Source: Arsenophonus sp052174495
GTDB lineage: Bacteria > Pseudomonadota > Gammaproteobacteria > Enterobacterales > Enterobacteriaceae
Length of the DNA: 31,102 nt
Direction: 5' to 3'
NCBI GenBank assembly: GCA_052174495.1
Contig: JBQMRR010000034.1
Coordinates: 1 to 31,102 of the forward strand
The notes beneath the pieces were generated by a model, which did no database searches, was not told the DNA's origin, and saw nothing but the letters and a program-made list of their open reading frames with translations. Positions 23,244 through 31,102 of the stretch are shown here, in pieces. Position 1 is the stretch's first letter; every line of letters starts with the position of its first letter. The translations under genes and the position numbers were made by a program.

Positions 23244-24595
23244 GAGTTATCCTTATTTCTGGTATATGAGGTTCAAAGATGATAACCTATTCTACTGATT
23301 GATTTCATAAATAATGTTAACAGCAGAGAATGATATAGCATGAAAAGTGTACTATAAAGATATCTATGAAATTAGACATTACTTATGTCTCTTGCATTAA
23401 CTCATACGTAATAATGCTAGGTAGTTGATAAGCACCACTGTTGAGCATGAGCTTGAAAGCCATACTGCGATAACGTGCTGAATACTCGCTTATTGATTAG
23501 CGTTCATGGCATCGTTTATAACGATTATTTGCTGTAATGAACCATACAAAACTGGTATTGGCGATGTTGAGATTAAAATGCTTAAGATTAAGATCGGAAT
23601 GACAATAAATATATCTTAATAGCTCCTTACTTCCGCCTTATCTAAAGCATGAAAATGACGAAAATTTGCTCTTATTCTGCTATAACCAATACAATGGTAG
23701 TTTTCATGAGCCATGAGGCGCTTTTTGCTTAAAAAGCTCATGGTCTTTTGCCAGTACCATCAGCAGACTGAGCAGCAATGGATTCAAGAGCATAGGCAAT
23801 GGCAGGCTGCGTGATTTAACGATACGCCTAACGTTTATTTCTTGACTGAAAGCATATGTCATTCCATTAGGAAGATGATTACCTTTCCACCGTGATCATT
23901 ATTGGCGGCGCTGCGCATTGATATGAGGAGCTCGTTGAAGTTAAAGATGGTTATTGAAAATTAAAATCGAACTAGAGCCGAACTTCTGGATGACCGCAAA
24001 TTCGCGTAATTTAAGCATATTTCAGGCTTACTACGGGAGATGGTCCTTTATTTTTTAAAGTAAAATGGTAAAAATATTTCTGGACATGTAGTATAAATGC
24101 TGTTTGGTGGTATATAGACAGCTTAATGTTCTAGCTTCACCTCAAAGGCATACAATTAAAAGTTAAACATGAGCTGTAGAAGATTTATCTAGTAGAAAGT
24201 TGCGATTCCCTAATAAAGTCTTTGATGATTCGTTGGCAAGGATTTCAGAGTACCATTCAGCAATGAGAATATTGGAGAATAATCAAAAGAACTACTGAGA
24301 TTATATTCCTTCCCGTTAGGGCACTTGGCATTATAAAAAACGCTCGAATCCAATTGAATTAATTTTTGCAATAGTGAGTGAGACCATAAAATGGATGCGT
24401 GAAAAGTGTCACTTAAAGTGTATAATCCTTTTATTATATTTAAGCTACTTTTATCTGATAAAGAACTGGAGCTGGGTAATCGGATTTAACCTGTTTATTC
24501 TATAATCGATAAACAGTACCCAATTAAAGGTAGAGAACTGATTTTCCATCAGCAATGTAGCCTAATTAGGCATACAACATATTTACTAATAATTC
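23244..24595 (+). mobile_element. Decayed IS256-family insertion sequence, copy C, full length
   Basis: The most complete copy, 1352 bases. The left end GAGTTAT...TTCTGGTATATGAGG (23244-23271) and the right end CATACAACATATTTACTAATAATTC (24571-24595) are imperfect inverted repeats of each other, as the other copies also show. The transposase reads on the plus strand in fragments: a central block near 23625-23715 (LKHENDENLLLFCYNQYNGS, corresponding to the LYLKGIS region), QQWIQEHRQWQAA near 23770, SSLKLKMVIEN near 23930 (ELVGVEDG block) and IIFKLLLSDKELE near 24433. Stops and shifts are frequent. No target duplication can be recognised next to the ends. Confidence 0.72.
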
Positions 24596-24889
24596 AACAG
24601 CTTTTAAAAAAGCTAATCAACTTTTAGCTCATCAACTAAAAAATTCATTACCTATTACGCAATATATTGGGATAAAAACTGATTTTAACTACTTATAATT
24701 TATTCAAAATGATTTTTGATTATCTTATTACATAAAGTTCATAACTAGAAAATAAAATTTTTCTTTAAGAGCAAATAAAAAGCCAGCTTTTCTGTTAAAA
24801 GCAGATAAAATCAGTTTGGATTTATTGTAAATTAAACTTTCATTGGAGTGTATATTGATTTTTAAGAAAAATTCTATCGTCTACTTCTC
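24596..24889. other. AT-rich stretch between IS256 copy C and F2 copy b
   Basis: About 290 bases, strongly AT-rich, with no coding trace or RNA gene seen. It separates the right end of the IS256 element from the inner end of the inverted F2 repeat. Confidence 0.45.
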
Positions 24890-26640
24890 ACTCAAGGCTG
24901 ATCGCCGATAAAAAATAGGCTGGTCGCCATACAGAATGCATTTATATGAGATCTGTTTCCAGAAATCCTTTCATCAAAACGACAAATCCCGACCCCCCCT
25001 AGTTTTCCGGTTTTTTGCAAGCCCCGTCATCTTTAGCGCCTCATATATATCTTCAGTATTAGTTTACCTCGTGAGGTTTTAATAAAAAACTATAATAATA
25101 GATCATCTTAACATGACACTGTAAATATGGCTAATATAGTGCCCAATCATCCCTTCCTGCCTCAAGAGCTGCTACTGATACTGCTTAATCAGGTGGTCAT
25201 AGTATGATATATAACCCATCCCCCCTCAGTAATGGTGTAATTTTAAGGTGAATACCAAGACATTTAAGATAGCACTCGAGGGATTTCACACTTATAACCA
25301 TCTTCTTTGTCTTTTTAGCGAAGTACACTTTTCAGTAACGTATTTATTATGTCTTCAGGGTAACCCCTGCCGCTGCTTCATAACACGGACATTCCACAGA
25401 CCAGGAAACAACTAGGATTTATCATGTCATTACTATAACCGCAGCAGGCGGATGACAAGGCCTCACAGATTTTTTTAGCCACTCTTTTTAAGAACAGCTC
25501 ATACCATATAGCAGAATATTTAATATCTACATCACTACAAGGTGACGAAGACATAAAGATGCAGATGTTGATTGAGTTCTTAACTATAAGTGTGCAAGGC
25601 ATATAAAGATGCCAATTTTAATATCCTATTTATATGCCTACTAAAGCGTAACGTAGGTGACAGCGCAAAACAAAATATTGAGTAGCAATGACCTATTGTT
25701 CAAAAAAGTCAAAGAAAATTGACATAGTGAAAGTAATATTTTCCAGTCTCAGTTGAATAAAATATAAACCTGCTATATCTAACCATTGCTGGTAGATTTT
25801 GCGCCACATGAACTGCAGCATTTCAATTTGCAGCTTTGACAGGAAAATAGCGATGGAAACATTCAGAAGAGGCGCAGAACAGTAGCTATCCGGATATATT
25901 AATGGCATAAAATACTGTAGGTAACCATTCACTTGGCAGATAGACAGATCTACAAGATTACATTTTTAACGTGTTTTAAGAAAATTATTCCAAACATCAT
26001 CAATGGTAAAAAGTACTTTAGTTGGCTGATATTTAATAATCTAAATAAATTAATCTCTGGGTATCATCTTATCTAGAGAAATAGAAATTTTATACTGTTT
26101 GCATTTGTCTGATCTTGTCAGATAAGTTATCTTTGTATCTCTTCCAGGAGGCGAAGGAGATGGAGAATTATCCTTAAGTTCCCTTATAAGTGATATAAAA
26201 TCATGGATAAGGATACTTTCCGTTATTACCACTCAATCTAAATTATCAGCGTTATCAGCGTAGTTCTATGAGTTAATAAAAACTCTGGATTATCGTGACT
26301 AGAAACGGATAATACTTGCACTTACATGTCGAAAAATTGTGAATCAAGTCATATGATTACTGTATGCATTCTTTATTGTGTCATAAAAATTAAGCCGGTC
26401 TATCATTATTAATTTCTGGAGGGAGATCATAAAACGCTTTAGGTAAACAGGCGGTATAAGATATGAAGTTATGTCTTGTCTTGCTGATTTTACCCGGTTT
26501 TAATTTCTAGGAGAATTCATCCTGAGCTATCTGAATGAATTCCTGAAAATTTATATATCGCAGAGTATAAAACAGTACTCAGATCATAAATATGCATTAA
26601 GCAAGATAGTTACGCCGCTCACAGACCATAGCATTTTATG
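24890..26640 (-). repeat. F2 repeat, copy b, inverted relative to copy a
   Basis: The reverse complement aligns with 16235-17990 from end to end. The outer end has GCTCACAGACC (26618-26628) and the inner end has the complement of ATATAAATGCATTCTGTATG (24929-24948). Minus-strand reading fragments include EFYD-type and ITESILIHDFISLIRELKD (near 26225-26170), NVSIAIFLSKLQIEMLQFMW (near 25858-25800), KIYQQWLDIAGLYF, and NSINICIFMSSSPCSDVDIK (near 25578-25520). Comparing copies shows that differences fall everywhere and both carry stops, so neither is functional. It lacks any motif I can tie to a transposase family. The two copies face each other across 6.9 kb holding the rplS-ffh cluster. Confidence 0.7.
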
Positions 26641-27029
26641 TTCTAAAAGTTTTATTTAAAAAGTTAGCTATTTTTATGAAAAGTATAATGATCAACTACC
26701 ATTTAAAATCCTAGACCTTTTGATAACTAATAATATATCCAACAATTACAGGTAATTAGATAATAAATCTATTTGGTTTCGGTCGGTGAATATATGCAAA
26801 TCCAACTCTGCTGATTGCTAAGCAGATCTTCAAGAAAACGTATGGTAGTATTAGTTGGGATATCTATTTTAATTTTTATTTATATTTATCTTTTATTACG
26901 TCATATTGTAAATAGTCGCAAATAAAAAGTCTGATGAAATAATTTTATATAAGCGCCAGGTAATTTCCTGCTGCTCAATACTATCAGTTATGTTAAACTT
27001 ACTATTTTCGTTATACTAATCTATCTATT
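26641..27029. other. Intergenic stretch upstream of gsk, with a 27-codon hydrophobic open frame
   Basis: No recognised gene. A small plus-strand frame at 26842-26925 reads MVVLVGISILIFIYIYLLLR and ends in HIVNSRK; it would be one membrane helix with a basic tail. It lacks a clear ribosome binding site and may be the residue of a larger membrane gene or chance. An inverted repeat TCTGCT/AGCAGA lies just before it (near 26807-26826). Confidence 0.3.
27012..27017 (+). promoter_or_regulatory. Possible -10 element directly before gsk
   Basis: TATACT lies 12 bases before the gsk ATG. If it is the -10 hexamer, the message would begin only about five bases before the start codon, and no Shine-Dalgarno is visible in CTAATCTATCTATT. 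No good -35 is seen at 17 bases upstream. The alternative is an unrecognised promoter further up. Confidence 0.25.
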
Positions 27030-28337
27030 ATGAAATTCCCTGGTCAACGCAAGTCTAAGCATTATTTTCCTGTTAGTCTCCGAGATCCATTATTATTCAG
27101 TCAAGAGTTAATTAATAGTGAAAGTGATCATGCATATATAGTTGGTATAGATCAAACCTTGGTTGATATTGAAGCAAAGGTTGGTGATGATTTTATTCAA
27201 CGTTATCAACTTAGTCATGGGCACTCACTAGTTATTGATGAGATTACTGCTGAAGAACTTTATCGTGAGTTAATAGAGTTCAATCTTATTAGTCATGAAT
27301 TTGCTGGTGGTACGATAGGGAATACTTTACATAATTACTCGTTATTAGCTGATGATAGATCTGTATTATTGGGTACGATGTGTAATAACATTCAAATTGG
27401 CAGCTATGCATACCGTTATTTATGCCATACTTCGAGCCGAATGGACTTAAATTATTTACAAGGTGTTGATGGTCCTATTGGCCGCTGCTTTACCTTAATT
27501 ACTGAAAATAGTGAACGAACATTTGCAATTAGTCCTGGGTTAATGAATCAATTGCGTCCTGATAGCATCCCAGAGCAAATTATTGCAGAAGCATCAGCAT
27601 TGGTTATTACTGCTTATCTTATCCGCTGTCAACCTGGCGAACCGATGCCAGCTGCAACGATACAAGCAATAGAATATGCTAAAAAACATGATGTACCAGT
27701 GGTGCTGACATTAGGTACTAAATTTGTTATTGCCGATGACCCCTACTTTTGGCAAAATTTTCTTGCTAAATATGTTTCTGTTGTGGCAATGAACGAAGAT
27801 GAAGCGTTAGAGTTAACGGGCATTAATGATCCACTATTAGCTGCCGATAAAGTACTTGATTTAGTTGATTTAGTACTTTGTACTGCTGGTTCTGACGGAC
27901 TTTACATGGCTGGTTATACTGAATCAACTTATAAAAGAGAAACTCAACATCCTCTATTATTTGGTGCCATTAAACAATTTAATCATTATGAATTTAGCCG
28001 GGCAATAAGGAAAAAAGATTGTCAGCTTCCTTTCAGAATCTATTCCCATATTGAGCCTTATATGGGTGGACCGGAAAAGATTATGAATACCAATGGAGCT
28101 GGTGATGGTGCACTGTCTGCTTTATTACACGATATTACTGCTAATCATTTTCATCGTTTAAATATTCCTAATTCAGCAAAACATTTTCTACCCTATTTAA
28201 CATACTCTTCCTTAGCACAAGTATGTAAATATGCTAATAGAGTTAGTTATCAGGTACTTATACAGCATTCACCACGTTTAACACGAAGTTTGCCTGAAAA
28301 AGAAGATAGTTTAGAAGAATCTTACTGGGAACGGTAG
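27030..28337 (+). CDS. gsk: Inosine-guanosine kinase
   Basis: Gsk phosphorylates guanosine and inosine to GMP and IMP with ATP, a purine salvage step in the cytoplasm. The 435 residues match E. coli Gsk (434) over the full length, from MKFPGQRKSKHYFPV to EDSLEESYWER. It belongs to the PfkB/ribokinase fold: substrate-side motifs FAGGTIGNT (91-99) and GVDGPIGRCFTL (145-156), ATP-side LCTAGSDGLYMAG (283-295) and the anion-hole/catalytic NTNGAGDGA (353-361) whose GAGD carries the catalytic aspartate. No frameshift or missing motif. The ATG gives the family N-terminus, though no ribosome binding site is visible. It converges with ybaL, as in E. coli; the upstream neighbours usual in enterobacteria are gone. 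Confidence 0.98.
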   Translation: MKFPGQRKSKHYFPVSLRDPLLFSQELINSESDHAYIVGIDQTLVDIEAKVGDDFIQRYQLSHGHSLVIDEITAEELYRELIEFNLISHEFAGGTIGNTLHNYSLLADDRSVLLGTMCNNIQIGSYAYRYLCHTSSRMDLNYLQGVDGPIGRCFTLITENSERTFAISPGLMNQLRPDSIPEQIIAEASALVITAYLIRCQPGEPMPAATIQAIEYAKKHDVPVVLTLGTKFVIADDPYFWQNFLAKYVSVVAMNEDEALELTGINDPLLAADKVLDLVDLVLCTAGSDGLYMAGYTESTYKRETQHPLLFGAIKQFNHYEFSRAIRKKDCQLPFRIYSHIEPYMGGPEKIMNTNGAGDGALSALLHDITANHFHRLNIPNSAKHFLPYLTYSSLAQVCKYANRVSYQVLIQHSPRLTRSLPEKEDSLEESYWER

Positions 28338-28457
28338 TTTAAAAATAGAAGAAAGCTAAATATTAATATTCCTCTGATTTATTTTTATTGGCTAGTTAGA
28401 GCCGGATCAAGTTTTAAATATTTATCTAAATCTTTAGTATTTAATAATAAATTCTCG

Positions 28458-30143
28458 TCACTGATTATTAATAGCACAACAGGGTACTTTCTTTTTAGCT
28501 AGGAAATGCGCCATGGTTTTAGCAATTTCATATTCACCAACAACAATATGATTTGCACCACGTTCACGAATATATATAACTTCATCATCATAATGAGCAC
28601 GAACAATAATAGTGATATCAGGGTTTAATGACCTAGCTTTTTCAATAATTTGCCCTACTTCATATCCATTTAAAATGGTGACTAAAAGTGTTTGAGCGCA
28701 ATCTATGCGAGCCAACTTCATCAGTGCTTTATTTACCGCATTACCAATTAGTGAGGAAAAGCCATTTTTAGTTAATTCTTCAAATCGAGAACGTGTATTT
28801 TCGATAACAACAATCGGGATATCTTTTTGACGTAATTTTTTGGCCAGGATAGTACCAACACGACCATAACCAACAATAATTGCATGACCGCAAATATCGA
28901 TAGGAATTTGCGTGATTTCTTCTTGCGTTTCTTCTAATAATTCTTTCTCTGTCGTTTCAGTTTTCTTTAGATAACAGTCGAGTAAACTAAATAGCAATGG
29001 ATTAATCATAATAGATACAATCGCACCGGCTAAAACTAGATTTATCGCTTGACTATTAAATATATTGAGTGTTATGCCAATTCCGGCCAGAATGAAGGAG
29101 AATTCACCGATTTGCGCTAAACTTATCGCAATAGTTAAAGCGGTACGACGATTATAACCAAATAGTCTAACTAATAATAATGCAGCAAGTGATTTACCAA
29201 TAGTAATGATTCCTAAAACTGCTAATACAGCAAGCGGATGCTCTATTAATATGACAGGATCTAAAAGCATACCAACCGACACAAAAAACAGAACCGCAAA
29301 TGCATCTCGCAAAGGCAGTGTATCTTGTGCAGCTCGATGACTTAATTCAGATTCATTTAGGATCATACCGGCAAAAAATGCACCAAGGGCAAAAGAAGCA
29401 TTAAATAAAGTTACCGCAGCATAAGCAATACCAAGGGCTAGCACTAAAACTGCTAGTGTAAATAATTCACGAGAACCGCTTGACGCAGTAAGGGCTAGTA
29501 TCCATGGAATAAGTTGGCGACCAATGAAAAGTGTAATAATAATAAAAATAGCTACGTTACCAACGGTAACGATTAACTTAATTACGAGTTCATTAAAACT
29601 AGCATTATTGCTATCGATAATACTGGCAATTCCTGGTAGTAATACCAGTGTCAAGACCATGACTAAATCTTCGACAATCAGCCAGCCAATAGCAATTTGG
29701 CCTTGTTTAGTATCGATAAGTTGACGTTCTTCTAATGCTCTTAATAGCACTACAGTACTAGCTGTTGAAAGACAAAGGCCAAAAACAATTCCAGCAAATA
29801 TCCCCCAACCAAATAGCATGGCTAAACCAAGACCTAATAAGGTGGCGGTAATTATTTGAGTGATAGCACTAGGAATAGCAATCGATTTTACGGCTAAAAG
29901 GTCTTTTAATGAAAAATGTAAGCCAACACCAAACATCAATAATATAACACCAATTTCAGCAAGCTCACTGGCTAAATTTGTATTTGCAACAAAGCCTGGC
30001 GTAAATGGACCAATAAGAACGCCGGCTAATAAATAGCCGACTAACGGTGATATTCTTAGTCGTTGTGCAATCATACCAAATAGATAAGAAAGAGCTAAAC
30101 CACCAACAATTGTTGGTATGAGAGATGATTCTGAATTATTCAT
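28458..30143 (-). CDS. ybaL: CPA2-family potassium/proton antiporter YbaL
   Basis: Inner-membrane cation/proton antiporter of the CPA2 (KefB/KefC-like) family. The 561 residues compare with about 558 in E. coli YbaL. Residues about 8-385 are the Na/H-exchanger domain with some twelve hydrophobic segments and conserved stretches such as RISPLVGYLLAGVLIGPFTP, GLCLSTASTVVLLRALEER, IGWLIVEDLVMVLTLVLLP and FALGAFFAGMILNESELSHR. A linker rich in Glu and Thr (about 388-415) leads to a cytosolic TrkA-N/RCK domain (about 417-530) with the nucleotide motif GYGRVG at 425-430 and VVIENTRSRFEEL. ATG 30143 has a strong GAGGAGA upstream. Intact, despite being a gene that reduced genomes often lose. Substrate assignment rests on family knowledge. 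Confidence 0.95.
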   Translation of the reverse strand: MNNSESSLIPTIVGGLALSYLFGMIAQRLRISPLVGYLLAGVLIGPFTPGFVANTNLASELAEIGVILLMFGVGLHFSLKDLLAVKSIAIPSAITQIITATLLGLGLAMLFGWGIFAGIVFGLCLSTASTVVLLRALEERQLIDTKQGQIAIGWLIVEDLVMVLTLVLLPGIASIIDSNNASFNELVIKLIVTVGNVAIFIIITLFIGRQLIPWILALTASSGSRELFTLAVLVLALGIAYAAVTLFNASFALGAFFAGMILNESELSHRAAQDTLPLRDAFAVLFFVSVGMLLDPVILIEHPLAVLAVLGIITIGKSLAALLLVRLFGYNRRTALTIAISLAQIGEFSFILAGIGITLNIFNSQAINLVLAGAIVSIMINPLLFSLLDCYLKKTETTEKELLEETQEEITQIPIDICGHAIIVGYGRVGTILAKKLRQKDIPIVVIENTRSRFEELTKNGFSSLIGNAVNKALMKLARIDCAQTLLVTILNGYEVGQIIEKARSLNPDITIIVRAHYDDEVIYIRERGANHIVVGEYEIAKTMAHFLAKKKVPCCAINNQ

Positions 30144-30498
30144 TAAATCTCCTCTTTTTGGGATGACAGAATAAATACGTTATGTGGAATTCAAGCTTAT
30201 TTGATCCGCTATAAACTAAAAAATCAATAAATTTACGTTATAATAAGCATATTAACTATTATAACTATAATCCATTATTGTATAATAGATTATAATATAA
30301 ACTATTATATTTCTATTCATATTTAGTAATATACTTGGATTAATTAATTTAATACTTCTTTATATATAAAGAGATTTTAAGTATTAAAGCGATACCAATT
30401 ATCTAAAAAAACTAATGCAAAAGGGAATTAGTCAATCATTTCTACAATAAGGATCATCAGGTTGATGCTTTTACATTTCGTATATAAATAGCAAAATA
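30144..30498. other. AT-rich upstream region of ybaL
   Basis: About 355 bases without a gene. It must hold the ybaL promoter, but I see no clear pair of hexamers. At 30266-30294 an imperfect AT-only hairpin (TATAATC/GATTATA with an inner ATTAT/ATAAT) lies between ybaL and the IS256 copy. Confidence 0.4.
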
Positions 30499-31102
30499 GA
30501 GTTATGGTTATTTCTAGTGTATAGGGTTTTATAGATGGTGTCGCATCTTGTCTGATTAATTTCATGGATGATCTCAACAAAAGAAAGATGATATGCCATA
30601 AAGGTCTACTTTACAGGTATCTGCAAAATTAAATATTACCTGTGATCTCTTCCATCAATTTATCTGTAATGGTGCGCTAAATAGCTGATAGCAGCACTGT
30701 TGAAACTAATCTCGAAGTTATGATGCGATAAGGTTTCTATCCCCGCCTTATCTATAGATGTCATGCATAACGTTTATTTGCTACAGAAAACTATACAGGC
30801 TGGTATTAGCAATGTTGAGATTAAAGTACCTAAGGTCAGGAGATCGCAGAGGCAACGGAATATCCTTCTAAAACTCCTCATTCTTTCGCCTTATCTGAAA
30901 TATTTAAAAAATAACAAAGAGTTGCTACTATAAGGGATATCCCGGCGAGGTGGCATACCCACTAGTGATTTTCACGAAACTCTAAGTGCTGATTCTCTTG
31001 GTCAAAAGCACGTGGAGACCTCCTCTGTCAAAAATCATCAGCAGACTGAAATAGTAATGTCTTAAATAGAAGAGGTAATATGCTGCTTGTGTGATTTAGC
31101 AA
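30499..31102 (+). mobile_element. Decayed IS256-family insertion sequence, copy D, cut by the window end
   Basis: The left end GAGTTATGG...TTCTAGTGTATAGGG (30499-30526) matches the left end of copy C, and the sequence then follows copies A and C closely, for example TGATATGCCAT (30590-30600), CTGGTATTAGCAATGTTGAG and CGCCTTATCT near 30890. The central transposase block corresponding to LYLKGISTGDF is visible near 30915-30985 (TSDFHETL in translation). The 3' half lies outside the window. Confidence 0.7.

Noticed and set aside
28390..28403. Shared terminator between gsk and ybaL at GGCTAGTTAGAGCC
   Set aside because: Only four base pairs in the stem and no clean T-tract on either side.
29524..29724. 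Plus-strand open frame of 66 codons
   Set aside because: Antisense shadow inside ybaL.
1..31102. tRNA genes, rRNA genes or CRISPR arrays
   Set aside because: No T-arm/anticodon-arm pattern, rRNA-like block or regularly spaced short direct repeats were seen on reading both strands; a covariance-model scan was not possible here.

Overview
The window looks like part of the chromosome of a host-restricted gammaproteobacterium of the order Enterobacterales, most probably an insect endosymbiont in mid-course of genome decay. The intact proteins (RplS, TrmD, RimM, RpsP, Ffh, Gsk, YbaL) are recognisably close to E. coli and follow enterobacterial local gene order (ffh-rpsP-rimM-trmD-rplS, with tyrA on the same side as in E. 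coli; gsk convergent with ybaL). Only seven intact genes, about 6.3 kb or a fifth of the window, remain. The rest is eroded DNA in which coding similarity survives only in short runs broken by stops and frameshifts. A Sodalis-, Serratia symbiotica- or Arsenophonus-like symbiont fits; I cannot choose between these from sequence alone.

Layout. 1-11.3 kb: no intact gene, only faint coding traces, mostly on the minus strand; one (start near 6860) still has a good Shine-Dalgarno. 11.35-12.27 kb: decayed IS1595-family (ISXO2-like) transposase. 12.27-13.55 kb: very AT-rich stretch with remains of one or more unidentified plus-strand genes. 13.55-14.96 kb: decayed IS256-family element (copy A). 15.0-16.12 kb: tyrA, nearly full length but broken by three single-base indels, all in homopolymer runs. 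16.23-17.99 kb: an unidentified repeat (called F2 here). 18.0-18.99 kb: 3' part of an IS256 element (copy B), cut by F2. 19.45-22.96 kb: the intact translation and protein-export cluster rplS-trmD-rimM-rpsP and ffh on the minus strand. 23.24-24.60 kb: IS256 copy C. 24.89-26.64 kb: second F2 copy in inverted orientation. 27.03-28.34 kb: gsk. 28.46-30.14 kb: ybaL. 30.50 kb to the end: IS256 copy D, cut by the window edge.

Function. What survives is core information processing (ribosomal proteins L19 and S16, 16S rRNA maturation factor, tRNA m1G37 methylase, SRP GTPase), purine nucleoside salvage (Gsk) and a potassium/proton antiporter. Tyrosine synthesis through TyrA is either freshly lost or maintained by slippage at the homopolymers. 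Old insertion sequences surround the essential cluster on both sides. The inverted F2 pair brackets it, so recombination between the two would invert the cluster rather than delete it, while the direct IS256 copies could only delete essential genes.
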